Assembly: GCF_004571075.1 (NCBI RefSeq)
Contig: NZ_SPQP01000020.1
Coordinates: forward strand, 1-64,000
DNA: 64,000 bases
Direction of reading: 5' to 3'
Origin: Blastococcus sp. TF02A-35
Lineage (GTDB): Bacteria > Actinomycetota > Actinomycetes > Mycobacteriales > Geodermatophilaceae
The notes under the pieces were generated by a model that saw only the letters and a list, made by a program, of their open reading frames with translations, had not been told where the DNA came from and did not search any database. Below, piece after piece: positions 40,331 to 48,584 of this stretch (the first letter of the stretch is position 1; the number at the start of each line of letters is the position of its first letter). The position numbers and the translations under genes were made by a program.

Positions 40331-41344
40331 TCACGCGGCGCCGTGCAACGTCCCGGGAGCGAGGTGCCGCGCGGTCCAGCCCGGCACCTGGGCGGCCCAC
40401 TCGGCCCGCTCCTCGCGGTGCACACCGCGCAGGATCCGTCGCCAGGTGACGGCTCGCTGCAGCGGTGCGACCCGCAGCGCCACGGCGCACAGCTCGCGCA
40501 GCTCGGGCGCCGTCCCGAAGTCCAGCCACTGGTCGAGGTAGGCGTCGCGGAGCCGGAACAGGGCCGGGTCGCCCACGGGCAGCTGCAGGACACGGGCGGC
40601 GAACCGGAGTGTCACCAGCAGGACCAGGAACGGGTGGGAGACAGACGCGTCACCCCAGTCGAAGAAGCGGTGCCGCCCGTCCTCGACGAAGACGTTCGCG
40701 TCATGCAGGTCGTCGTGCTGCACCGACGCCGGCACCCCGGCAGCAGCCAGCTCGCCGCACAGCTGTGCGTACGCGTCCAGATCGGCGAGCACCCGGTCTC
40801 GGTCCTCCACCGACAGCCCGTCCGGCTTGCCGGCCTGCTGCAGCTCGTCGTCGGCCACCAGCTCCGCGACGAGGTCGGGCAACCGCTCGGGCCGGTGGTC
40901 CGGCACGCCGAGGGCCACCAGCTCGTCGGCGTGCGGCGCCACCTCTGTCTGCATGCGGGCGTGGTCGACCAGCATCGACTCCCAGTCCGCTGCAGCGCGC
41001 GACCCGACGTCGCGCATCGTGCGGCCGCCGTCGGGCAGGAGCAGCAGCCGCCGCTCCGGCTCCACCGCCAGGGGGACGAGGACGCGCTCGGGGACCCAGC
41101 GGCCCAGCGCCGTGGCCAGCGCGGGCTCCTGCGCCGACCCCGGCCCCACCGACTTCAGCCAGACCACGCTCCCGTCGCGGAGCGACAGCCGGAAGGCGGT
41201 CGACCATGACCGCACGTGCGGCTGCTCCGGCTCGCCGGCGAGCGCCAAGCCGGTCCGACCCAGCTGCTCGCCCGCCCAGTCCAGGGCTGAGCGCCGCCAG
41301 GCCGGGTCCTGCCACGTTCGCATGCCGGTCGTCTCGGTGGTCAC
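40331..41344 (-). CDS. aminoglycoside phosphotransferase/choline kinase-fold protein
   Basis: 337 aa, GTG start. Brenner motif SVQHDDLHDANVFV holds the catalytic Asp and Asn; FFDWGDASVSHP supplies the Mg-binding Asp. APH-fold proteins phosphorylate many alcohols, so a resistance role cannot be assumed. Upstream of arfB on the same strand with 23 bases between them. Confidence 0.82.
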   Translation of the reverse strand: MTTETTGMRTWQDPAWRRSALDWAGEQLGRTGLALAGEPEQPHVRSWSTAFRLSLRDGSVVWLKSVGPGSAQEPALATALGRWVPERVLVPLAVEPERRLLLLPDGGRTMRDVGSRAAADWESMLVDHARMQTEVAPHADELVALGVPDHRPERLPDLVAELVADDELQQAGKPDGLSVEDRDRVLADLDAYAQLCGELAAAGVPASVQHDDLHDANVFVEDGRHRFFDWGDASVSHPFLVLLVTLRFAARVLQLPVGDPALFRLRDAYLDQWLDFGTAPELRELCAVALRVAPLQRAVTWRRILRGVHREERAEWAAQVPGWTARHLAPGTLHGAA

Positions 41345-41387
41345 CGGACGACGATAGGAGCGGGGTTCCCCTGTCCCGAGCCAGTTC

Positions 41388-41879
41388 TCAGGCCGGCACC
41401 GGGTCCGCTCCGCCGGCCGCGCCGGGGCGGCACCGCACGAGGCGCCGCAGGGTCAGCCACGAGCCGCGCAGGGCGCCGTGGGTCTCCAGCGCCTCGACGG
41501 CGTACGCCGAGCAGGTGGGCGTGTACCGGCAGCACGGTCGGCGCTTCGGGCTGATCTCCCGCTGGTAGTAGCGGACGGCGGCGATCAGCCTCGCGGCGGC
41601 ACCGCTGCCCTCCTGCCCGGCGCGGATGGCCGGGAGGGAGCGCGGCGCGACGAGCATCAGCTCCAGGCCGCAGCCGACGGCGTTGGCCAGGCAGCAGCCG
41701 GTGTTGAGGAAGAGCAGGTCGCGCAGGCACGAGTCGTTGCGCCGGGGCCGGTAGCCGTAGCCGGGCGGCGGGCCGTACCCGCGGCCGTAGTGGCCGGAGT
41801 AGTGGCCGCCGTAGCCGCCGTAGCCGCGGCGCGGACGCCGCCGGCGGGGACCCCAGCCACTGCTCCAGATGAAGACCAT
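41388..41879 (-). CDS. yidD: YidD-family membrane insertion efficiency factor with long N-terminal extension
   Basis: 163 aa. Residues about 95-153 are a complete YidD domain: [29 protein letters not shown] and the closing RLVRCRPG, with the paired cysteines. YidD is normally 70-110 aa and sits between rnpA and yidC; here it stands alone and carries about 90 extra residues: an Arg stretch, a Gly/Tyr-rich tract (about 19-44) and a Cys-containing segment (C51, C62, C63, C70). It may be a second, specialised copy. Confidence 0.82.
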   Translation of the reverse strand: MVFIWSSGWGPRRRRPRRGYGGYGGHYSGHYGRGYGPPPGYGYRPRRNDSCLRDLLFLNTGCCLANAVGCGLELMLVAPRSLPAIRAGQEGSGAAARLIAAVRYYQREISPKRRPCCRYTPTCSAYAVEALETHGALRGSWLTLRRLVRCRPGAAGGADPVPA

Positions 41880-42031
41880 GGCTGGCCAGGTACCGCGGGA
41901 GGACGGCGGCCATGCGTGCTCCGCCCGGGTGGTCGCGGATCACTGCACCGCGAGGACGAGCCTCTCCTCCGGCACGCGGACCTCGGTCTGCTGCGCGAGG
42001 CCGGCGTGCCGGAGGTGAGGCCGGTGCCGGC

Positions 42032-42889
42032 TCAGAGGATCGGCTTGCCGCCGGTGACGGCGACGCGGGCGCCGGAGACGTAGGACGCCTCGTCGCTGGC
42101 CAGCAGCACGTACACCGGGGCCAGCTCGGCCGGCTGCCCGGGACGGCCCATCGGCACCTGCTGGCCGAAGCTCTCCACCTTCTCCTCCGGCATGGTCGCC
42201 GGGATCAGCGGCGTCCAGACCGGCCCCGGCGCCACGCTGTTGGCGCGGATGCCCTTCTCGGCCAGCATCTGGGCCAGGGAGGCGGTGAAGTTCGCGATCC
42301 CCGCCTTGGTCATGGCGTAGGCGATCAGGTTCGGGCTCGGGTTGTCGGAGTTGACCGACGACGAGTTGATGATCGAGCCGCCCGGCCCCATGTGCGGTAG
42401 CGCGTCCTTGCACAGGGTGAACATCGCGCTGAGGTTGGTCGCGACGGTGTAGTCCCACTCGTCGTCGGAGATCTCGTCGAGCGAGTCGTGGCTCATCTGG
42501 AACGCGGCGTTGTTGACCAGGATGTCGATCTTGCCGAACTCCTCGACGGCCTTCGGGACGATCGTCTTGCAGTGGGCGCGGTCGGAGATGTCGCCGGGCA
42601 CCAGCACGCACTTGCGGCCGGCCTGCTCGACGTACTTCGCGGTGTCCTTGGCGTCCTCGTGCTCGTTCAGGTACGAGATCAGGACGTCGGCGCCCTCGCG
42701 GGCGAAGGCGATGGCGACGGCCCGGCCGATGCCGCTGTCACCGCCGGTGATCACGGCGGCCTTGCCGGCGAGGCGACCGGAGCCCTGGTAGCTCTCCTCG
42801 CCGTGGTCCGGCTTGGGCGTCATCTCCCCCAGCGTGCCGGGGACGCTCTGCTGCTGGGCGGGCTGGCTCTCAGGGCGGGGTGACGACAT
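42032..42889 (-). CDS. general-stress-type short-chain dehydrogenase
   Basis: 285 aa from ATG 42887-42889 with GAGGAG upstream. SDR with an N-terminal Pro/Gln-rich arm and ESYQGSGRLAGK, cofactor motif ITGGDSGIGRA, NNAAFQ, Ser in IINSSSVN, and YAMTKAG. This N-terminal pattern is that of the YdaD/YhdF/YghA group of bacterial stress-induced SDRs. Lower codon bias than neighbours is not evident. Confidence 0.9.
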   Translation of the reverse strand: MSSPRPESQPAQQQSVPGTLGEMTPKPDHGEESYQGSGRLAGKAAVITGGDSGIGRAVAIAFAREGADVLISYLNEHEDAKDTAKYVEQAGRKCVLVPGDISDRAHCKTIVPKAVEEFGKIDILVNNAAFQMSHDSLDEISDDEWDYTVATNLSAMFTLCKDALPHMGPGGSIINSSSVNSDNPSPNLIAYAMTKAGIANFTASLAQMLAEKGIRANSVAPGPVWTPLIPATMPEEKVESFGQQVPMGRPGQPAELAPVYVLLASDEASYVSGARVAVTGGKPIL

Positions 42890-43030
42890 GGTTCTCCTCG
42901 GGGTGCGCTTCGCGGTGCCCGGGCTGTGCTCACCGGGCCGACGCCTGCGCACCTACCCCGGCGGCAGCCACCCGGAACCCGTCGTACGCCGCCTCGATCG
43001 CCCCGCGCTCGTTCGGGCCCGGACAGCACA

Positions 43031-43088
43031 CGACCCGGGCACTGGGCGGGGCGCACGTCGCTGCGCGCCCCTCCCACTGCCCGGGTCG
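43031..43088. repeat. 24-base imperfect inverted repeat
   Basis: Arms 43031-43054 and 43065-43088 pair with two mismatches around a 10-base loop; the outer part is CGACCCGGGCA/TGCCCGGGTCG. It lies in a divergent intergenic region, where a terminator is not expected. Origin unknown. Confidence 0.65.
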
Positions 43089-43253
43089 GGTGGTGCCTCT
43101 GCTGGCTCAGGCTGCTCGCGCCACGCTCGCGACGGCGGGGATCGCCGTCACCGAGCCGGACAGCTGCCAGCGCATCTCGAGCCGACGCTTGCCGTTGCCG
43201 TCCACGACGGGAACCCACCGGCACTCCGGGCATCCAAGATCACGCATCGTCCA

Positions 43254-43286
43254 TCCACCTTCCGTTCACCTGTTGTTCACCTCACT
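43254..43286 (+). promoter_or_regulatory. PHO-box-like direct repeats
   Basis: GTTCACCTGTT (43265-43275) and GTTCACCTCAC (43276-43286) are consecutive 11-base units sharing GTTCACCT, preceded by a weaker unit ATCCACCTTCC (43254-43264). Streptomyces PhoP sites are built of 11-base direct repeats with GTTCACC. The nearest downstream plus-strand gene is the DUF3516 helicase at 43405; the minus-strand SDR starts 365 bases away. Confidence 0.55.
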
Positions 43287-43321
43287 CTCCGCTATCGGCA
43301 TCGGTGATGCACACCACGAGA

Positions 43322-43340
43322 TTCCGTTACCGTTCCGTTA
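43322..43340 (+). repeat. TTCCGTTA direct repeat, 11-base period
   Basis: TTCCGTTA at 43322-43329 and again at 43333-43340, separated by CCG. The same period as the PHO-box-like units 40 bases upstream suggests another regulator site on one face of the helix. Confidence 0.45.
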
Positions 43341-43404
43341 TGAACACGGCCGGTCCGGGCCGTACGCGGGAAGCACACCGGCATCGGGCACGCTGTCGCT
43401 CACG

Positions 43405-45945
43405 ATGACCGCCACTCCCCTGCTCGCCGACCCGGCCGACCTCACCGCCCTGCGCAAGCTGGGCGACGACGCCGACGAGCTGTTCGCCTCCTTCGCCGCC
43501 TGGGCGGAGTCGAACGGCACGACGCTGTACCCGGCCCAGGAGGAGGCGCTGATCGAGCTGGTCAGCGGCGCCAACGTCGTCCTCGCCACGCCGACCGGGT
43601 CGGGCAAGTCGCTGGTGGCCAACGGCGCCCAGTACGCGGCGCTGGCCGCGGGTCGCCGCAGCTACTACACCGCGCCCATCAAGGCGCTGGTCAGCGAGAA
43701 GTTCTTCGCGCTCTGCGGGGTCTTCGGCGCGGCCAACGTCGGCATGCTCACCGGCGACGCCAGCGTGAACCCCGGCGCGCCGATCATCGCCTGCACGGCC
43801 GAGGTGCTGGCCAACATCGCCCTGCGCGAGGGTGCCGACGCCGACATCGGCCTCGTGGTCATGGACGAGTTCCACTTCTACGGCGACCCCGACCGCGGCT
43901 GGGCCTGGCAGGTGCCGCTGCTCGAGCTGCCGAGGGCGCAGTTCCTCCTGATGAGCGCCACCCTCGGCGACGTCACCTTCCTGCGCGAGGACCTCACCCG
44001 CCGCACCGGCCGGCCCACCGCCTTGGTGGCCAACGCCGAGCGCCCGGTGCCGCTGCACCACTACTACGCGACGACGCCGATGCACGAGACGATCCAGGAG
44101 CTGCTGGACACCCAGCAGGCGCCGGTCTACGTCGTCCACTTCACCCAGGCCTCGGCGCTGGAGCGCGCCCAGGCGCTGATGAGCGTCAACGTCGCCACCA
44201 AGGAGCAGAAGGCCGCGATCGCCGACATGATCGGCGGCTTCCGGTTCTCCTCCGCCTTCGGCACCACGCTGAGCCGGCTGGTCCGCCACGGCATCGGCGT
44301 CCACCACGCCGGGATGCTGCCCAAGTACCGGCGGCTGGTGGAGCAGCTGGCCCAGGCGGGGCTGCTCAAGGTCATCTGCGGCACCGACACCCTCGGCGTC
44401 GGCATCAACGTGCCCATCCGCACCGTCGTCTTCTCGGCGCTGTCCAAGTACGACGGCACCCGCATGCGGCTGCTCCAGGTGCGCGAGTTCCACCAGATCG
44501 CCGGCCGCGCCGGGCGGGCCGGGTACGACACCGCGGGGACCGTCGTCGTCCAGGCGCCGGAGCACGAGGTCGAGAACCTCAAGATGTTCGCGAAGGTCGA
44601 AGGCGACCCGAAGAAGCGCCGCAAGCTCGTCCGCAAGAAGGCGCCCGAGGGCATGGTGCCGTGGAGCGAGGCGACCATGACCCGGCTGATCGAGTCCGAG
44701 CCGGAGAAGCTGACCAGCCACATGCGGGTCTCGACGTCGATGGTCCTCGACGTCGTCGACCGCCCGGGCGACCCGTTCGTGGCGATGCGCCGGCTGCTCA
44801 CGGAGAACCACGAGCCGCGCAAGAAGCAGCTGCGGCTGATCCGCGAGGCGATCGGCATCGCCCGGTCGCTCCTGCAGGCCGGCGTGCTGGAGCGGCTGCC
44901 CGAGCCCGAGCCGGACGGCCGCCGCTACGACCTCACCCTGGACCTGCCGGAGGACTTCGCACTCAACCAGCCGCTGTCGACCTTCGCACTGGCCGCGATC
45001 GACCTGCTGGACGCCGGGTCCGACTCCTACGCGCTCGACGTCGTCAGCGTCATCGAGGCCACCCTCGACGACCCGCGGCAGATCCTGTCCGCCCAGCTGA
45101 ACAAGGCCAAGGGCGAGGCCGTCGCGCAGATGAAGGCCGAGGGCATCGAGTACGACGAGCGCATGGAGCTGCTCGAGGAGGTCAGCTACCCGAAGCCGCT
45201 GGAGGAGCTCCTCTCCCACGCCTTCGACGTCTACCGGCAGACCAACCCGTGGGCGGCCGACGCGCAGCTCTCGCCGAAGTCGGTCGTGCGGGAGATGTGG
45301 GAGCGGGCGTTCACCTTCCGGGAGTTCGTGAACACCTACGGGCTGACCCGGTCCGAGGGCGCGGTGCTGCGCTATCTCTCCGACGCGTTCAAGGCGCTCC
45401 GCTCCGGCGTCCCGGCGTCCGCCCGGACCGAGGAGGTCACCGACCTGGTCGAGTGGCTGGGCGAGCTGGTGCGCCAGGTGGACTCCTCGCTGCTGGACGA
45501 GTGGGAGGCGCTGACCAACCCCGAGGAGGACGCCGTCGCGGAGGTCGCCGTCCCGGCCCGACCGCGGCCGCTCACCGGTAACGAGCGGGCGTTCACCGCG
45601 ATGGTGCGCAACGCGCTCTTCCGCCGGGTCGAGCTGTGGGCGCGGCGGCGCTGGTACGACCTCGGCGAGCTGGACTCCGGCTCCGGCTGGGACGCCGACC
45701 GCTGGGGCGAGGTCGTGCAGGCCTACTTCGCCGAGCACGCCGAGGTGAACACCGGCGGCGACGCCCGCGGGCCGGCACTGCTCATCTGGGACAGGTCCGG
45801 TCCCGGGGTGTGGAAGGTGCGCCAGATCGTCGACGACCCGGCCGGCGACCACGACTGGGGCTTCGACGTCGAGGTGGACCTGGAGGCCTCCGACGAGGAG
45901 GGCGCCGCCGTGCTCCGCCTGGTCGACGCCGGCCGCAGGGACTAG
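43405..45945 (+). CDS. Ski2-like DEAD/DEAH-box helicase with DUF3516 domain
   Basis: 846 aa from ATG 43405 (no clear ribosome binding site). Motif I ATPTGSGKS, motif II as DEFH, motif III SAT, motif IV-V region GTDTLGVGINVP and motif VI QIAGRAGRAG. After the helicase core (to about residue 430) comes a long C-terminal DUF3516 region found with these actinobacterial helicases. Likely RNA or DNA helicase in RNA metabolism or repair; precise role unknown. Confidence 0.9.
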   Translation: MTATPLLADPADLTALRKLGDDADELFASFAAWAESNGTTLYPAQEEALIELVSGANVVLATPTGSGKSLVANGAQYAALAAGRRSYYTAPIKALVSEKFFALCGVFGAANVGMLTGDASVNPGAPIIACTAEVLANIALREGADADIGLVVMDEFHFYGDPDRGWAWQVPLLELPRAQFLLMSATLGDVTFLREDLTRRTGRPTALVANAERPVPLHHYYATTPMHETIQELLDTQQAPVYVVHFTQASALERAQALMSVNVATKEQKAAIADMIGGFRFSSAFGTTLSRLVRHGIGVHHAGMLPKYRRLVEQLAQAGLLKVICGTDTLGVGINVPIRTVVFSALSKYDGTRMRLLQVREFHQIAGRAGRAGYDTAGTVVVQAPEHEVENLKMFAKVEGDPKKRRKLVRKKAPEGMVPWSEATMTRLIESEPEKLTSHMRVSTSMVLDVVDRPGDPFVAMRRLLTENHEPRKKQLRLIREAIGIARSLLQAGVLERLPEPEPDGRRYDLTLDLPEDFALNQPLSTFALAAIDLLDAGSDSYALDVVSVIEATLDDPRQILSAQLNKAKGEAVAQMKAEGIEYDERMELLEEVSYPKPLEELLSHAFDVYRQTNPWAADAQLSPKSVVREMWERAFTFREFVNTYGLTRSEGAVLRYLSDAFKALRSGVPASARTEEVTDLVEWLGELVRQVDSSLLDEWEALTNPEEDAVAEVAVPARPRPLTGNERAFTAMVRNALFRRVELWARRRWYDLGELDSGSGWDADRWGEVVQAYFAEHAEVNTGGDARGPALLIWDRSGPGVWKVRQIVDDPAGDHDWGFDVEVDLEASDEEGAAVLRLVDAGRRD

Positions 45946-46088
45946 CCCCGACGGGTGGGGTGCGGACCGGCAGGCGGTGCGGCGGGAACGACTGCCCCGG
46001 CCGCGCAGTTGTCATGGGTGCGCTGGTCTCCAGGACGGGCCGGCCGCTGCCGATGTGTCAGACATCGACCGAGACCCGAGGAGGGGCG

Positions 46089-46286
46089 ATGAACTACCTG
46101 CGCCAACTGCAGGCCGAGCGACCCGTGCTCTTCTGGATCGTCGTGCTGGTCGGCTTCTACGTCGCGTTCCAGCTCCTCCTGTTCGTCGCCGCGCTGATCC
46201 TCGGCCCGTTCGGCCTCCCGGGCTGGGCCCCGCTCGCCCTGGTCCTGGTCATCGCCGTGGTCGTCGCACGCCGGCAGCAGCGCTAG
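46089..46286 (+). CDS. small two-helix membrane protein
   Basis: 65 aa from ATG 46089 with AGGAGGGGCG just upstream. Two hydrophobic helices (about 14-38 and 43-60) flank a Gly-Pro turn, with a basic RRQQR end. No family recognised; small size and good ribosome binding site support it as a real gene. Confidence 0.7.
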   Translation: MNYLRQLQAERPVLFWIVVLVGFYVAFQLLLFVAALILGPFGLPGWAPLALVLVIAVVVARRQQR

Positions 46287-46346
46287 GCACCTCCCCGGGC
46301 GGAGCCGCGCCGCGCGGCCCGTGACACCCTCGACGGCGATGCGCGC

Positions 46347-47126
46347 ATGACCGGCTGGGAGATGGTGGCGGTCCTGGCCGCGGGGCTCGCCGCGGGTGGG
46401 ATCAACGCCGTCGTGGGCTCCGGGACCCTCGTCTCCTTCCCCGTCCTCCTGGGCGTGGGGCTGCCGCCGGTCCCGGCGACCATCAGCAACTCCCTCGGCC
46501 TCGTCGCCGGCAACCTGACCAGCTCGATCGGCTACCGCGAGGAGCTGCGCGGCCAGCGGCGCCTGCTGCTGAGCCTGGTCCCCGCCTCCGTCCTGGGCGG
46601 GCTGACCGGCGCCTTCCTCCTCCTGCACCTGCCCGCCTCGACCTTCGAGGCGGTGGTGCCGGTGCTGGTCGCGGTCGCCGTCGTCCTGGTCGCGGTGCAC
46701 CCGCTGCTCCGCCGGGGGCTCGCCCGTCGCCGGGCGGACGACGCGCCGGCGACCCGCCTGGGCCCCGGACGCATGGCCGGCCTCTTCGGCAGCGCCTACC
46801 TGACCGGCACCTACGGCGGCTACTTCGCCGCCAGCCAGGGCGTGCTGCAGATCGGTCTGTTCGGCCTGTTCCTGCAGGAGTCGCTGCAGCGGCTGAACGC
46901 GATCAAGAACGTGCTCACCCTGACCGTCAACACCGTCGCGGCCGGCGCCTACGTCGTCGTCGCCACCGACCGGGTGGACTGGACGGCGGCGGGCCTGCTG
47001 GCCGCCGGCTCGCTCGTCGGCGGCTACGTCAGCTCCCGGTACGGCCGCCGGCTGCCCGAGCCGGTGCTCCGGACCGCCATCGTGGTGCTCGGCGTCGTCG
47101 CGATCGGGGTGCTGCTGAGCCGATGA
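46347..47126 (+). CDS. TauE/SafE-family sulfite/organic anion exporter (first copy)
   Basis: 259 aa, about eight membrane segments. The family pattern is visible: AAGGINAVVGSGTLVSFPVLL near the start and, in the second half, YGGYFAASQGVLQ and RLNAIKNVL. Substrate unknown (sulfite, sulfoacetate, or other organic anions in studied members). The stop overlaps the ATG of the second copy (ATGA), suggesting a heteromeric or jointly regulated pair. Confidence 0.87.
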   Translation: MTGWEMVAVLAAGLAAGGINAVVGSGTLVSFPVLLGVGLPPVPATISNSLGLVAGNLTSSIGYREELRGQRRLLLSLVPASVLGGLTGAFLLLHLPASTFEAVVPVLVAVAVVLVAVHPLLRRGLARRRADDAPATRLGPGRMAGLFGSAYLTGTYGGYFAASQGVLQIGLFGLFLQESLQRLNAIKNVLTLTVNTVAAGAYVVVATDRVDWTAAGLLAAGSLVGGYVSSRYGRRLPEPVLRTAIVVLGVVAIGVLLSR

Positions 47127-47887
47127 GCGTGCTGGAGTTCCTCTTCCTCGTGGCCGCCGGCGTCGGCGCCGGTCTCACCGGCAGCATCGCCGGCCTGGCG
47201 TCCCTGGTCAGCTACCCCGCGCTGCTGGCCACCGGCCTGCCGCCGGTCACCGCGAACGTCACCAACACGGTGGCGCTCGTGCTCAACGCGGTCGGTTCGG
47301 TGAGCGCCTCGCGACCGGAGCTGCGCGGTCAGGGCCGACGGCTGCGGCCGCTGCTGGCCGCCGCCGTCCTCGGCGGGACGACCGGCGCGGTCCTGCTCCT
47401 CCTGACGCCGTCGGACGCCTTCGAGCGGATCGTCCCCTGGCTGATCGCCGGGGCCTCGGCCGCGATCCTGGTGCAGCGGCCGCCCCGGGAGCTCGCGGCC
47501 GACGGCGTTGCGCACGCTCCGCCCCGGGACCCGCGCTGGCTGCCGCTGGGCACCTTCGCCGTCACCATCTACGGCGGCTACTTCGGCGCGGCGGCCGGTG
47601 TGCTGCTGCTGGCGATGTACCTGCTCACCACCGGGGAGGGCCTGCCCCGCGGCAACGCGATGAAGAACGTGGTGCTCGGCGTGGCCAACGGCGTCGCCGC
47701 CCTCGGCTTCGTCGTGCTGGCCGACGTCGCGTGGTCGGCCGCGCTCCCGCTGGCCCTGGGCTTCTTCGTGGGCGGGCGGATCGGGCCCCGCGTGGTGCGC
47801 CGCGCCCCGCAGGCCGCGCTGCGCACGGTCATCGCCGTGGCGGGCCTGGGCCTGGCGGTCCACCTCGGGATCCAGGCCTACACGTGA
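47123..47887 (+). CDS. TauE/SafE-family exporter (second copy)
   Basis: 254 aa, about eight membrane segments, with GLTGSIAGLASLVSYPALL and YGGYFGAAAGVLLLA, GNAMKNVVLG matching the first copy. The two proteins clearly arose by duplication but differ at many positions. Followed by a strong hairpin before the convergent membrane protein gene. Confidence 0.87.
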   Translation: MSVLEFLFLVAAGVGAGLTGSIAGLASLVSYPALLATGLPPVTANVTNTVALVLNAVGSVSASRPELRGQGRRLRPLLAAAVLGGTTGAVLLLLTPSDAFERIVPWLIAGASAAILVQRPPRELAADGVAHAPPRDPRWLPLGTFAVTIYGGYFGAAAGVLLLAMYLLTTGEGLPRGNAMKNVVLGVANGVAALGFVVLADVAWSAALPLALGFFVGGRIGPRVVRRAPQAALRTVIAVAGLGLAVHLGIQAYT

Positions 47888-47891
47888 CCCG

Positions 47892-47929
47892 GTGCGCCCG
47901 TCCTGGCCAGGTGGCCGGGACGGGCGCAC
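47892..47929. terminator. bidirectional hairpin between convergent genes
   Basis: Arms 47892-47908 and 47913-47929 form a 17-bp stem with one G-U pair and the loop AGGT. It begins 5 bases after the TauE copy stop and ends before the stop of the minus-strand gene. No T-tract, as is common in high-GC actinomycetes. Confidence 0.7.
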
Positions 47930-47935
47930 GAGCGG

Positions 47936-48475
47936 TCAGCCGCGGCCCACGTACCCGGCGAGCACCAGGACGGCGACGCCGACCAGCAGCAGCAGCCGGG
48001 CGGGGGTCAGCCCGTTCACCAGGTCGGCCGTGGCCTCCACCCACTGCGGGCGGACGCCGGCGTCGCGGGACCGCTGCCGCACGATGCGCACCTCGTCGGC
48101 CAGCAGGGTCCCGGCCGTGCCCAGCACGCCGAGCCCGAGCACGACGAAGACCAGCGCCAGCCGCTGCTCGAAGCTCTCGGCGACACCGCCCAGGACGGCG
48201 GCCACGATGCCGCCGACCACCAGGCCGAGCAGGCCGCCCGCCACGGGCGCCCAGGGGCCCATCACCGTCAGCGGCCCGCGACGCGGCATCCGGGGTGCCG
48301 GGCGCACGGTGACCGGGGAGGTGCCGTGCACCTCGGGCGGCAGGTCACCGCCCGCGGCCGGGGTCGGCGCGGCCGGGGTCTCCGCGGTGGGCGGGGGCGG
48401 CGTGCCCACCGGCCGGACCACCGGGATCTCGGCGGTCCCGGGACCGGTCGACGTGCTTCCGTTGCGTTCACTCAT
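47936..48475 (-). CDS. membrane protein with Pro/Thr-rich N-terminus
   Basis: 179 aa. A disordered Pro/Thr/Ala-rich cytoplasmic part (about 1-70) precedes three hydrophobic segments (about 72-95, 103-127, 156-175), with a charged loop DEVRIVRQRSRDAG between the second and third. No recognised family; function unknown. Confidence 0.7.
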   Translation of the reverse strand: MSERNGSTSTGPGTAEIPVVRPVGTPPPPTAETPAAPTPAAGGDLPPEVHGTSPVTVRPAPRMPRRGPLTVMGPWAPVAGGLLGLVVGGIVAAVLGGVAESFEQRLALVFVVLGLGVLGTAGTLLADEVRIVRQRSRDAGVRPQWVEATADLVNGLTPARLLLLVGVAVLVLAGYVGRG

Positions 48476-48584
48476 GACTCGATCACCTCGCCCGCCACGC
48501 TAGGCGCAGGTCGACCCGCGGTCCGGGACGCCGCCCCGGCGGGGTGCGCACGCTGCGTGATGCCGCGCCGGGGGCGGCGCGAGG

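Larger units (their letters stand above)
42890..43404. other. 515-base gene-free stretch with hairpin and tandem repeats
   Basis: Divergent interval between the SDR (minus) and the DUF3516 helicase (plus). I find no convincing gene: short frames crossing it lack conserved patterns and ribosome binding sites. It contains a 24-base imperfect inverted repeat (43031-43088), three 11-base PHO-box-like units (43254-43286) and a second 11-base-period pair (43322-43340). A short frame at about 43307-43408 encoding a basic 33-residue peptide is possible but unsupported. Confidence 0.6.

Noticed and set aside
40331-41344. Antibiotic resistance gene from the aminoglycoside phosphotransferase fold
   Set aside because: The fold is shared with many small-molecule kinases; nothing here indicates aminoglycoside specificity.
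43031-43088. tRNA-like or transposon-end interpretation of the hairpin
   Set aside because: No cloverleaf, no anticodon arm or CCA-type end, no transposase fragment or target duplication beside it.
42926-43408. Short plus-strand frame and a possible 33-residue basic peptide before the helicase
   Set aside because: No ribosome binding site, no conserved pattern, composition like random high-GC sequence.
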